NCBI RefSeq assembly: GCF_023051165.1 | Contig: NZ_JALKIG010000003.1 | Location: forward strand, 52,133-116,132 | DNA length: 64,000 bases | DNA from: Veillonella sp. KGMB01456 | GTDB lineage: Bacteria > Bacillota > Negativicutes > Veillonellales > Veillonellaceae | Direction of reading: 5' to 3' | In this document: piece by piece, positions 16,508-24,607 of the stretch | How the letters are laid out: the number at the start of each line of letters is the position of its first letter | Position numbering within the stretch: position 1 is the stretch's first letter | Program-made: the position numbers and the translations under genes | The notes under the pieces: model-generated | The model's database searches: none | What the model was told of the DNA's origin: nothing | Seen by the model: only the letters and a program-made list of their open reading frames with translations

Positions 16508-18378
16508 ATGCGAGCTGGTTGCAGCATGTACAAAAGCCCGCGCGATATACAGGCGGCGAATGGAATAGCGTTGTGAAAGATCACAAAGATATGGATGTTA
16601 CCATGTGTTTTGGTTTTCCTGACGTATACGAAGTGGCCATGAGTCACTTAGGTATTAAGATTTTATATTCCTTGCTCAATGAATTACCCTATGTGGCGGC
16701 AGAACGCGTATGCGCGCCGTGGCATGATATGGAAGAGGAAATGCGTAAACGCAACATTCCGTTGTATTCTTTGGAAACGAAGACACCGGTTAAAGATTTT
16801 GATTTCTTAGCGTTTACCTTACAATATGAAATGAGTTATACCAACATTTTAAACATGTTGGATATGGGCGGCATTCCGTTCTACAGTAAAGACCGAGACT
16901 TGTCCTTCCCACTCATTACGGCGGGTGGTCCTTGTGCATACAATGTGGAGCCGATTGCCGATTTTGTAGATATCGTAAACCTCGGTGAGTCGGAAGAGCA
17001 CATCGTTGAAATGGTGGAACTCTACCGTCAGGAAAAAGCGGCCGGCTTCCCGGGCGGCAAAGAAGGGCTTTTGCGCAAAATGGCGCAGATTCCGGGTAAC
17101 TATGTGCCGTCTTTATATGAACCGCAGTATACCGAAAAAGGTGATTTCAAAGGCATGAAAGTGCTGGCCGAAGAGGCACCGGCAGTAGTGCAGAAACGTA
17201 TCATCGAAGACATGGACAACTGTTTCTATCCAACTAAACCGGTTGTACCGTATATCGATGTCGTTCATGACCGTGCCGTATTGGAATTGTTCCGCGGTTG
17301 TACCCGTGGCTGTCGTTTTTGCCAGGCCGGTATGTTATATCGTCCGGTGCGTGAACGTTCACCGGAAAAACTGGTTCAATTGGCGAAAGAAATCATTGCC
17401 AATACGGGCTATAACGAAATTTCCCTTATGTCCTTGAGCTCCGCCGACTACTCCCGTTTGCCGGAACTGGTTGACATGCTCATGGAAGAATTTAAGGACA
17501 AGCAGGTCAGCGTAAGCTTGCCTTCATTGCGTATCGATGCGTTCTCAATCGATATTGCCAAAAAAGTGCAGCAAGTTCGCAAGAGTGGTTTGACGTTTGC
17601 GCCGGAAGCGGGCTCCCAGCGTATGCGTGATGTTATCAATAAAGGGGTTAGCGAAGAAGACTTAATCGCCGCTTGTACCAATGCTTTTAAATCGGGCTGG
17701 AATACGGTTAAATTGTACTTCATGATGGGCTTGCCGACCGAAACGGATGAAGACGTAGCAGGCATTGCCGATTTGGCCTATAAAGTACTTGATTTACATC
17801 GTGAAATCACGGGCAAACGAAATGGCAAGGTAACGGTCAGCGTATCCTTCTTCGTGCCGAAGAGTCATTCTCCATACCAGTGGTACGGCCAGCAGTCGGT
17901 GGAAGAAATTCATCGTAAACAGCAATATTTAAAAACGCTCATCAATAACCGCAATATTTCCTATCATTATCATGACGGGGCTACCGGTTATATGGAAGCG
18001 GTGTTTGCCCGCGGCGACCGTCGTTTGGCGAAAACATTGATTGAAGCGTGGAAATTAGGCTGTAAGTTTGACGGGTGGACTGAATTCTTCTCCATTGATA
18101 AATGGATGCAGGCGTTCAAAAATACAGGCATCGATCCTGATTACTATGCCCGTCGCGACCGCGATTTTGATGAACCGTTGCCATGGGATCATCTAGATGA
18201 TACTGTTTCCAAGAAATACTTAAAACAGGAATGGGACCGTGCCGTTGAGGCAACCTTGACCCGTGACTGCCGCCGCTTACCATGTAACGGCTGTAATGTG
18301 TGTCCGGAACTTAATACGGCGATTGTAGATTATCAGGAGGGTGGACGCGTTGAAAAAGTTACGTTTGGCCTTAAGTAA
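16495..18378 (+). CDS. TIGR03960-type B12-binding radical SAM protein
   Basis: The 627-residue protein has an N-terminal cobalamin-binding-like region (about residues 30-200, with GESEEHIVEMVELY). The radical SAM core follows, with the cluster motif CTRGCRFCQAG. A Cys-rich C-terminus (CRRLPCNGCNVCPEL) could hold another metal site. This family is always paired with a small TIGR03936 partner, which follows here and overlaps it by 29 bases. The natural substrate is not established; the frequent neighbour is ribonuclease G, as here, hinting at RNA or ribosome modification. The start follows GGAGG at 16486-16490. Confidence 0.9.
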   Translation: MVQLDASWLQHVQKPARYTGGEWNSVVKDHKDMDVTMCFGFPDVYEVAMSHLGIKILYSLLNELPYVAAERVCAPWHDMEEEMRKRNIPLYSLETKTPVKDFDFLAFTLQYEMSYTNILNMLDMGGIPFYSKDRDLSFPLITAGGPCAYNVEPIADFVDIVNLGESEEHIVEMVELYRQEKAAGFPGGKEGLLRKMAQIPGNYVPSLYEPQYTEKGDFKGMKVLAEEAPAVVQKRIIEDMDNCFYPTKPVVPYIDVVHDRAVLELFRGCTRGCRFCQAGMLYRPVRERSPEKLVQLAKEIIANTGYNEISLMSLSSADYSRLPELVDMLMEEFKDKQVSVSLPSLRIDAFSIDIAKKVQQVRKSGLTFAPEAGSQRMRDVINKGVSEEDLIAACTNAFKSGWNTVKLYFMMGLPTETDEDVAGIADLAYKVLDLHREITGKRNGKVTVSVSFFVPKSHSPYQWYGQQSVEEIHRKQQYLKTLINNRNISYHYHDGATGYMEAVFARGDRRLAKTLIEAWKLGCKFDGWTEFFSIDKWMQAFKNTGIDPDYYARRDRDFDEPLPWDHLDDTVSKKYLKQEWDRAVEATLTRDCRRLPCNGCNVCPELNTAIVDYQEGGRVEKVTFGLK

Positions 18379-19045
18379 GGGCGAAGAAATGCGATTTTTA
18401 TCGCACCTGGATTATGCACAGGCCGTGGAACGTATGATTCGTCGTGCTTTTATTAAAATGGCCTATTCGGAAGGTTTTAACCCGCATATGAAAATAAGCT
18501 TTTCCTCCGCTTTAGCCTTGGGTATTACGGCGGAAGTGGAATATCTTGATATGGATATTCTGGAAGATGAGGCCACCGTGGAATCCATTATGGAGCGCTT
18601 AAACCGGGTAGCACCGCCGGGACTCACCGTAATGTCCGGTCGTGAAATGCCGGATAAGGTAAAAAAACTCATGGCCATTTGTAACTATGCGGTCTATGAA
18701 GTATCCGGTCCGATAACGGCCGATGTCAATTGGGATGAACTTTTAAAAGAGTTCAATGAGGCTTCGGAAATCGCTTATGAAAAGGTGACACCGAAGAAAA
18801 CCCGTACTATCGATGTGAAGCATTTTGTAAAAGAACCGATTACAGCGCGCCTTGACGGTGACCGCGTGACTCTAACCATGGGCATCGGCATATATCCGGA
18901 AGGTACCATGAAACCGGGGGATGTATGGCAACTTGGCCGTGAAAAATACGGCTGGCCTGTAACCGACGGTTACTCCATTCATCGCCATGAAATCATGGTG
19001 GAACGGGATGGGGAGTTATTGTCCCCGTTAGATGTAACGGTATAA
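18350..19045 (+). CDS. TIGR03936-type radical SAM-associated protein (DUF2344)
   Basis: The 231-residue product starts with the family hallmark LRLALSKGEEMRFLSHLDY and continues with AYSEGFNPHMKISFSSALALG. It is the obligate genomic partner of the upstream radical SAM protein and probably forms a complex with it. I choose TTG at 18350: the AGGAGG at 18335-18340 is 9 bases upstream, whereas the GTG at 18341 touches that site. The gene overlaps the end of its partner, which implies coupled translation. Biochemical function is unknown. Confidence 0.88.
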   Translation: MKKLRLALSKGEEMRFLSHLDYAQAVERMIRRAFIKMAYSEGFNPHMKISFSSALALGITAEVEYLDMDILEDEATVESIMERLNRVAPPGLTVMSGREMPDKVKKLMAICNYAVYEVSGPITADVNWDELLKEFNEASEIAYEKVTPKKTRTIDVKHFVKEPITARLDGDRVTLTMGIGIYPEGTMKPGDVWQLGREKYGWPVTDGYSIHRHEIMVERDGELLSPLDVTV

Positions 19046-19066
19046 GTATAAAGAAAGGAGTTTGCC

Positions 19067-20497
19067 ATGAAACGAATCGTAGCCAATGTGATGGCTGAAG
19101 AAATTCGTATGGTTGTGTTGGATGAGCAGAATGAGCTGGTAGATACAGCCTTTTATCGTCCCACTCGTGACGAGACCATCAACCATATCTACAAGGGCAT
19201 AGTGCGCAATGTACTGCCCGGCATGTCGGCGGCGTTCGTTGATATTGGTCTTAAGCAAAATGCGTACCTTAATTTGAAACAAGGTAAGCAGACTAAGGCT
19301 ATGGGCAAACTCTTTGTAGGTCAAAATATACTCGTCCAGGTTGTGAAGGAAGAAATGCTCGGCAAAGGGGCGCGCGTCAGTGCCGACGTGAGCCTGGCCG
19401 GTCGTTTTATGGTGCTTTTGCCTTATTCGGAAGGGCTCCATATTTCCAAGCGTATTACCGATGACAATTTACGCGCTCAATTGGCTGATATGGCAGCGCC
19501 GTATTTAGCGAACGGTTGCGGTTTTATTCTGCGCACTGCGGCAGCGGAAGCTACGGCGGATGAGTTAAAGGGGGATATGGAATTCCTTTGGCGTACTTGG
19601 CAGCAATTGCAAAATCGCTACAAGGTGGCCAAGGGTGGCTCTGAGCTCTATAGTGATGCGGATTTTTGGTTCCGCGTTATCCGCGAATATTTAGGCCATG
19701 ATGTTAATGAAATCATCGTAGATGACGGCGGGGCTTACGAACGGTTGCAGGAATTGTTGAGTATCACTAACATGACGGAGGCCGTTTCGCTGCAGCTCCA
19801 TAATTCGGCGGAACCTATTTTTAAAGAGTGGCAGGTAGAGTCACAGCTTGATATATTGTTAAATGCTACCGTGGATTTACCGTCCGGCGGTTTTTTGAAA
19901 ATCGATACGACGGAAGCTTTGACGGTAATAGATGTTAATTCCGGTCATTTTACGGGTCGTTCCGGCACCGCCGGGGAAGTAGCCATGGAAGTGAATCGTG
20001 AGGCCGCCAAGATGATTGCCAGACAGTTGCGCTTGCGCGATATCGGTGGTATCATCGTGTGTGACTTTATAGATTTGCCAAAGAAAGCACAACGGGATGA
20101 ATTGGTGGCCTATTTGACACAACTGGTTCGTCAGGATCGGGTAAAAACCGTGGTGTGCGGCATTACCTCTTTAGGGCTCGTAGAAATTACCCGTAAACGG
20201 GAACGACAAGGCTTGCAGAGTATTTTATTTGATACTTGTTCCCAATGTGGCGGCACCGGTCAATTATTTTCGGCGGAAACCGTGTATTTACAGATTATTC
20301 GGCGCTTACGGGAATTATATCGAGGCGGCCGTTTGAAATCTAATGTACTCATTGAAGTCAATGAGGAGGTAAAACAATACTTCACAAAATCCGTTGTGGC
20401 TGATTTGGAAGCTGAATGCAAACGGACTATTAAGGTGGAAGTGCAACCGACTATGAGCCGGGAAGCGTACTCTTTGCTCGCCTTAGGGGATGAGTAA
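19067..20497 (+). CDS. rng: Ribonuclease G (RNase E/G family)
   Basis: RNase G is a 5'-end-sensing endoribonuclease for rRNA maturation and mRNA decay. The 476-residue protein has an S1-like region near residues 35-120 (GIVRNVLPGMSAAFVDIGL). The DNase-I-like catalytic part has ALTVIDVNSGHFTGR and CDFIDLP, with Asp metal ligands. The zinc-link motif TCSQCGGTG is present. Its length fits RNase G rather than the longer RNase E. It follows the TIGR03960/TIGR03936 pair by 21 bases with AAAGGAG before the ATG. Confidence 0.95.
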   Translation: MKRIVANVMAEEIRMVVLDEQNELVDTAFYRPTRDETINHIYKGIVRNVLPGMSAAFVDIGLKQNAYLNLKQGKQTKAMGKLFVGQNILVQVVKEEMLGKGARVSADVSLAGRFMVLLPYSEGLHISKRITDDNLRAQLADMAAPYLANGCGFILRTAAAEATADELKGDMEFLWRTWQQLQNRYKVAKGGSELYSDADFWFRVIREYLGHDVNEIIVDDGGAYERLQELLSITNMTEAVSLQLHNSAEPIFKEWQVESQLDILLNATVDLPSGGFLKIDTTEALTVIDVNSGHFTGRSGTAGEVAMEVNREAAKMIARQLRLRDIGGIIVCDFIDLPKKAQRDELVAYLTQLVRQDRVKTVVCGITSLGLVEITRKRERQGLQSILFDTCSQCGGTGQLFSAETVYLQIIRRLRELYRGGRLKSNVLIEVNEEVKQYFTKSVVADLEAECKRTIKVEVQPTMSREAYSLLALGDE

Positions 20498-20567
20498 ACC
20501 ATTCGCACATTAAGCTTTGTGCGTCGAATGGACCTTTGGCGCTTGACTAATCGATTGTAAAATTTTT

Positions 20568-20597
20568 AAGACTTAGCTTGCTAAGTCTTATTTTTTT
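20568..20597 (+). terminator. Terminator of rng, overlapping the mntP promoter
   Basis: A perfect 9-pair stem (20568-20576 against 20581-20589) has a 4-base loop and is followed by ATTTTTTT. Another hairpin with a 3-base bulge lies just after the rng stop, at about 20500-20532. Confidence 0.88.
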
Positions 20598-20606
20598 CGA
20601 TATAAT
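20578..20606 (+). promoter_or_regulatory. mntP promoter with -35 inside the rng terminator
   Basis: TTGCTA at 20578-20583 lies in the loop and 3' arm of the terminator, and TATAAT is at 20601-20606, with a 17-base spacer. Only about 35 bases of untranslated leader remain, too few for the manganese riboswitch often seen before mntP. Confidence 0.65.
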
Positions 20607-20648
20607 AGTTAGGTTATTGATTTACCTTTTAAGTGAGGTGCATGCTGT

Positions 20649-21218
20649 ATGTCAATGTGGGAGCTCGTGTTAGTTGCCTTAAGTTTGGCCATGGATGCGT
20701 TTGCAGTGGCCGTAGCTAAGGGCCCTTGTCTCACGAGTCGGGACGATTTAAAGAGAGTAGGAATGCCTCTTTTGTTTGGTATATTCCAAATGGCTATGCC
20801 GCTTATTGGCTGGGTTATAGGTGCTCAATTGGCGGATAAAATCAATGATTACGATCATTGGATTATTTTCGGTTTACTGGCGTATTTGGGGATTAATATG
20901 ATACGCAACAGTAAAAAGGCGGCCGAAGAAGAAGCTCATATTATATGCCAACTGGTAAGCTGGCGTGAAATTGTAGTATTGGCCTTTGCTACCAGTCTTG
21001 ATGCCTTAGCCATCGGTTTGACGTTTGCCTTTATGGACATCAATGTGTGGGGGGCCAGCGGTTTAATCGGCGTGGTTGCGTTCCTTATCTCCTTGGTGGG
21101 GGTATTTTTGGGGCAACAATTAAAACGATTTTTGGGCGGCCGTGAAGAAGTACTGGGTGGTGTCGTGCTCATTTTAATCGGATTAAAAATTTTGTTGCAA
21201 CATTTACAGATTATCTAG
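20649..21218 (+). CDS. mntP: Manganese efflux pump MntP
   Basis: MntP exports Mn(II) across the inner membrane. The 189-residue protein has six hydrophobic helices arranged as two three-helix halves. The family signature occurs twice in inverted-repeat fashion: ALSLAMDAFAVAVAKG near the N-terminus and FATSLDALAIGLTF near residue 125, with acidic residues in the membrane. GTGAGGTG lies upstream of the ATG at 20649. It is a single-gene unit, set off by terminators on both sides. No Mn riboswitch is visible. Confidence 0.93.
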   Translation: MSMWELVLVALSLAMDAFAVAVAKGPCLTSRDDLKRVGMPLLFGIFQMAMPLIGWVIGAQLADKINDYDHWIIFGLLAYLGINMIRNSKKAAEEEAHIICQLVSWREIVVLAFATSLDALAIGLTFAFMDINVWGASGLIGVVAFLISLVGVFLGQQLKRFLGGREEVLGGVVLILIGLKILLQHLQII

Positions 21219-21285
21219 GGAGAGGGCGTAATAGGTTAGCTGTAGTGCTTTAATTGAATTTGAAGAATCCCTTTTAATTTTTAAG

Positions 21286-21326
21286 AAGTCGATGACAAAC
21301 TATGAAGATAGGTCATTGACTTTTAT
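21286..21326 (+). terminator. Terminator of mntP, overlapping the rplU promoter
   Basis: An 11-pair stem with one G-T pair (21286-21296 against 21312-21322) has a 15-base loop and a short T run. Confidence 0.7.
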
Positions 21327-21344
21327 TGTCTAATCATGTAAAAT
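21316..21344 (+). promoter_or_regulatory. rplU promoter with -35 inside the mntP terminator
   Basis: TTGACT at 21316-21321 lies in the 3' arm of the mntP terminator, and TAAAAT is at 21339-21344, with a 17-base spacer. Transcription should begin near 21351. Confidence 0.75.
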
Positions 21345-21350
21345 AAATTA

Positions 21351-21472
21351 GTCATAGTTTGGGTACGCCCAACTATTGCAGCCGCGTGGAGAGGTGTGTA
21401 AATTTCACTCATCCCGATTCCGGCATGAGAGAATACCGTATTCAGCGAGTTCGAAAACAAGGAGGTGTCACA
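21351..21472 (+). promoter_or_regulatory. L21-type ribosomal protein leader
   Basis: The 120-base leader of rplU folds a strong first hairpin (21354-21363 against 21368-21376) and a second with CTCAT/ATGAG arms near 21411-21430. Firmicutes carry an L21 leader at this spot (Rfam L21_leader), probably for feedback control by the ribosomal protein. The position and presence of hairpins fit; I cannot verify the consensus by eye. Confidence 0.6.
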
Positions 21473-21784
21473 ATGTACGCAATTATTAAAACCGGTGGTA
21501 AACAATACCGCGTTGCCGAAGGCGATGTAATTACTATCGAAAAATTGGAAGCAGCTGCTGAAGAATCCGTAACGTTTGACGAAGTGTTAACTGTAGTTAA
21601 CGACGGTGACGTTAAAGTAGGCGCTCCACTTGTGGACGGTGCAAAAGTAACAGGTAAAGTACTTGAACATGGTAAAGCGAAGAAGATTTTAGTTTTCAAA
21701 TACAAAGCAAAATCCAACTATCGTCGTCGCCAAGGTCATCGTCAGCCGTTCACAAAAGTTCGCATTGAATCCATTCAGGCGTAA
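21473..21784 (+). CDS. rplU: 50S ribosomal protein L21
   Basis: The 103-residue protein begins [18 protein letters not shown] and has [19 protein letters not shown] near the C-terminus, both diagnostic for bL21. AGGAGGTG stands 8 bases before the ATG. It heads the standard rplU-prp-rpmA operon and lies behind an L21-type leader. A longer in-frame reading from 21359 would translate the leader and is not credible. Confidence 0.97.
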   Translation: MYAIIKTGGKQYRVAEGDVITIEKLEAAAEESVTFDEVLTVVNDGDVKVGAPLVDGAKVTGKVLEHGKAKKILVFKYKAKSNYRRRQGHRQPFTKVRIESIQA

Positions 21785-21787
21785 GTC

Positions 21788-22102
21788 ATGATTAAGATTC
21801 ATATTCGTCGTAATGAGGCACAACAAATTGTTGCTTGCTCCATTAACGGACATGCCGGCTATGACGAGCATGGCTATGATATCGTATGTGCCGCCGTTTC
21901 CGTACTGTCTTGTACCGCCATTTTGGGGTTACAATCAGTAGCTGAACAGCAAGGTATTTACGAGAACAGTTCCGGTGAATGTACCATTGAATTACAAGGG
22001 GCAATCACAGAAAAGGGACAGGCTATATTGGCAACCATGGTTCTTGGCTTCCAAGAAATTGCTCGCCAATATGATGATTTTGTATCACTTAGTGAAACAT
22101 AG
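21788..22102 (+). CDS. prp: Ribosomal-processing cysteine protease Prp
   Basis: Prp removes the N-terminal leader of ribosomal protein L27 in Firmicutes and relatives. The 104-residue product has the catalytic His22 in NGHAGYDEHG and Cys34 in DIVCAAVSVL, the exact spacing of characterised Prp. It sits between rplU and rpmA as in all such operons, and the L27 encoded next has the expected cleavage motif. Spacing to both neighbours is only 3 and 12 bases. Confidence 0.95.
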   Translation: MIKIHIRRNEAQQIVACSINGHAGYDEHGYDIVCAAVSVLSCTAILGLQSVAEQQGIYENSSGECTIELQGAITEKGQAILATMVLGFQEIARQYDDFVSLSET

Positions 22103-22114
22103 GAGGTGAACGGA

Positions 22115-22399
22115 ATGTTTACTTTTGATTTGCAATTATTTGCACATAAGAAAGGTGTATCCAGTACACGTAACGGTCGCGATAGCGAATCCAAACGTCT
22201 TGGCGTTAAATGTCATGATGGTTCCGTAGTAAAAAGCGGTAACATCATCGTTCGTCAACGTGGTACTCATTTCCATCCCGGCACTAATGTAGGTATTGGT
22301 AAAGACGATACTTTATTCGCATTAGTTCCTGGTAAAGTTGCTTTCGAACGTGCTGGTCGCTATAACCGTAAAGTTAGCGTATACCCAGTAGAAGCGTAA
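22115..22399 (+). CDS. rpmA: 50S ribosomal protein L27 with cleavable leader
   Basis: The 94-residue bL27 starts [14 protein letters not shown]: a short hydrophobic leader ending in LQLF, then the true mature start AHKKG. Prp, encoded immediately upstream, cleaves after the Phe so that the mature N-terminus can reach the peptidyl-transferase centre. The core block [14 protein letters not shown] is typical. The ATG at 22115 has AGGAGG 8 bases upstream; the GTG at 22106 overlaps that site and is rejected. It is the last gene of the operon. Confidence 0.97.
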   Translation: MFTFDLQLFAHKKGVSSTRNGRDSESKRLGVKCHDGSVVKSGNIIVRQRGTHFHPGTNVGIGKDDTLFALVPGKVAFERAGRYNRKVSVYPVEA

Positions 22400-22415
22400 G
22401 CTGAAACGAATATAC

Positions 22416-22447
22416 AAGAGCCCCTGATTTATATCGGGGGCTTTTTT
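22416..22447 (+). terminator. Rho-independent terminator of rplU-prp-rpmA
   Basis: AGCCCC at 22419-22424 pairs with GGGGCT at 22437-22442, with a loop of 12 bases and a T run to 22447. Confidence 0.9.
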
Positions 22448-22644
22448 GCATGCCATTTTAAGACAGTACAGTTCTTTTTATGCGATATAAATGTAATGTC
22501 TGAAATGCCTATTTGTATGCGCTAAATAGGCATGGTAATGAGAAAATTCGATGAGCAACTAACATCAATCAAATAATGATAAAAACGGGCTTATTAGGTG
22601 GTGTTTTTATTTTCAAAAGTGGAGAAAAGGTGTATAATATAAGA

Positions 22645-22796
22645 CATATTCAAGAGATTCAATATAGAAGAAGTGAAGTGCATAGTAAGTATGCTTGACC
22701 TGAATAGGCAGTCGAAGTGTGGACTGTCATTGAGCTCGTACTTGGGAAAGGACGAGGGCACAGGACTTCTCTATGGTATGAGTAAAGGAGACCAGT
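22645..22796 (+). promoter_or_regulatory. Long structured 5' leader of hydG, candidate cis-regulatory RNA
   Basis: A TATAAT at 22633-22638 implies a start near 22645 and a 150-base leader. Four helices can be drawn: an enclosing P1 (22664-22674 with 22765-22774, one bulge), P2 (22680-22684 with 22690-22694), P3 (22708-22713 with 22722-22727) and P4 (22735-22739 with 22752-22756). Between them lie purine-rich single strands, including GGGCACAGG just before P1 closes. P1 ends 9 bases before the AAAGGAG of hydG. I could not match it to TPP, SAM, FMN, cobalamin or NiCo riboswitch consensus sequences that I know. The gap 22448-22632 shows nothing else. Confidence 0.5.
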
Positions 22797-24215
22797 ATGT
22801 ACGATGTAAAATCTTCTAAAGCAGAAGAGTTTATTAACCACGAAGAGATTCTTGATACGTTGGCCTATGCGGAAGCGAATAAAGAAAATCGTGAAATTTT
22901 GGACCAAATTTTGGCAAAAGCGGCGACCATGAATGGCTTAAATCACCGCGAAGCGGCTGTTTTATTGGAATGCCCGTTGCCTGAATATAAAGATAAATTA
23001 TTTGCTTTGGCTAAAGAAATTAAACGCAAAATTTACGGCGATCGCATTGTATTGTTCGCCCCTTTATACTTGTCCAACTACTGTGTAAATGGCTGCGTAT
23101 ATTGCCCGTATCATGCCAAAAACCGTCATATTACCCGTAAGAAGTTGACACAGGAACAGGTTCGTGAAGAAGTGTTGGCTTTGGAAGCAATGGGGCACAA
23201 ACGTATCGTTATCGAATCCGGTGAAGACCCTGTAAACAATCCGTTGGAATACATTTTGGAATGTATCAAAACGATTTACAGCATTAAGAATAAAAACGGC
23301 GAAATTCGTCGTGTAAACGTAAATATTGCTGCTTGCGAAGTTGAAGATTACAAGAAACTTCACGAAGCGGGCATCGGTACTTACACTTTGTTCCAGGAAA
23401 CATACAACAAAGAAAACTACGAAAACTTGCATCCCCATGGTCCTAAGAGTAACTATGCGTACCATACGGAAGCCATGGACCGTGCTATGAAAGGCGGCAT
23501 TGATGACGTAGGTATCGGCGTTTTATACGGTCTTGAACATTACCGTTACGACTTCGTCGGCTTGTTGATGCATGCGGAACACTTGGAAGCCGTATTCGGC
23601 GTAGGCCCTCACACAATCAGCGTGCCGCGTATTTGCCCGGCTGATGACATCGATGTAGATGATTTCAGCAATGCTGTGCCGGATGATACGTTTGAAAAAA
23701 TCGTAGCCCTTATTCGTGTATCTACACCATATACCGGTATGATTATGTCCACTCGTGAAAGTCAGCGCATGCGTGAACGCGGCTTGGCTCTCGGTATCTC
23801 GCAGATCAGCGGTGGTTCTCGTACCAGCGTAGGCGGCTACAAAGAAGAAGAATTACCGGAAGACAACTCGGCGCAGTTCGATACCAGCGACCGTCGCAGT
23901 CTCGATGAAATTGTTGACTGGTTGTTGGAACTCGGCTATGTGCCTAGTTTCTGTACTGCTTGCTATCGTGCGGGCCGTACGGGCGACCGCTTCATGGCCT
24001 TGGCGAAGAGCGGCCAGATTCATAACTGCTGTCAACCAAACGCGTTGATGACCCTCAACGAATACTTGCTTGACTATGCAACGGATGAAACGAAAGCTAC
24101 CGGCGAAGCGGTTATTGAAAAACAGTTAGATCTTATCCGCAATGAAAAGGTTAAAGAAGCATCGGCCAACTACATCAAACAGATGGAACACGGCGAACGG
24201 GACTTCCGCTTCTAA
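22797..24215 (+). CDS. hydG: [FeFe] hydrogenase H-cluster radical SAM maturase HydG
   Basis: HydG cleaves tyrosine to supply CO and cyanide for the H-cluster of [FeFe] hydrogenase. The 472-residue protein has the radical SAM cluster motif CVNGCVYCPYH. The C-terminal auxiliary cluster region is CTACYRAGRTGDRF, then NCCQPNALMTLNEYL, which separates HydG from the related ThiH. Its length is normal. It stands alone here, without hydE, hydF or the hydrogenase structural gene, behind a long structured leader. Its presence implies an [FeFe] hydrogenase in addition to the [NiFe] enzyme at 59-63 kb. Confidence 0.95.
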   Translation: MYDVKSSKAEEFINHEEILDTLAYAEANKENREILDQILAKAATMNGLNHREAAVLLECPLPEYKDKLFALAKEIKRKIYGDRIVLFAPLYLSNYCVNGCVYCPYHAKNRHITRKKLTQEQVREEVLALEAMGHKRIVIESGEDPVNNPLEYILECIKTIYSIKNKNGEIRRVNVNIAACEVEDYKKLHEAGIGTYTLFQETYNKENYENLHPHGPKSNYAYHTEAMDRAMKGGIDDVGIGVLYGLEHYRYDFVGLLMHAEHLEAVFGVGPHTISVPRICPADDIDVDDFSNAVPDDTFEKIVALIRVSTPYTGMIMSTRESQRMRERGLALGISQISGGSRTSVGGYKEEELPEDNSAQFDTSDRRSLDEIVDWLLELGYVPSFCTACYRAGRTGDRFMALAKSGQIHNCCQPNALMTLNEYLLDYATDETKATGEAVIEKQLDLIRNEKVKEASANYIKQMEHGERDFRF

Positions 24216-24368
24216 GAATTACTTTCAACGCGATATAAACAATAAGAGATTCCGATTCTCCTATTAGTTGTTGAACATGTATGGCTCAGCCATCAATAAT
24301 AAAAATATTTGAATAAGAATTTTGTCATTTAAAAGTTTATTTAACATGAGCTATTAACTGAAAATGAT

Positions 24369-24412
24369 AAAGAAAGAGCGATTATATAATGATAATTGCT
24401 CTTTCTTTTTTT
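24369..24412 (+). terminator. Rho-independent terminator of hydG
   Basis: An 11-pair stem (24369-24379 against 24398-24408), extended by an inner ATTAT/ATAAT pairing, is followed by a T run. Confidence 0.88.
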
Positions 24413-24444
24413 ATAATATATAATCAAGAAAAATGAAAAAGAGG

Positions 24445-24473
24445 TTTAATTTAATAGGGTAATGGTGTATAAT
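24445..24473 (+). promoter_or_regulatory. Possible recJ promoter
   Basis: TATAAT at 24468-24473 has a weak TTTAAT 17 bases upstream. Just downstream, GAGAATGATAAT (24484-24495) differs by one base from a Fur-box half (GATAATGATAAT), but the matching second half is absent. The remaining gap from 24216 to 24607 holds only the hydG terminator. Confidence 0.4.
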
Positions 24474-24607
24474 AAAATAAATTGAGAATGATAATACAGT
24501 ATTTAATAGTAGGAAATCATAAATTGAGATTGATATTCGATTAAGTGATTTTATACATGCGCTAAACAGATAAATTGATGATAAGCAGATGATAAGTGAG
24601 ACGACAT

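Noticed and set aside
20607..20648. Manganese riboswitch (yybP-ykoY) before mntP
   Set aside because: The leader after the promoter is about 35 bases, far too short for this class.
24482..24500. Fur box before recJ
   Set aside because: Only one half resembles the consensus, and recJ is not an expected Fur target; not strong enough to list on its own.
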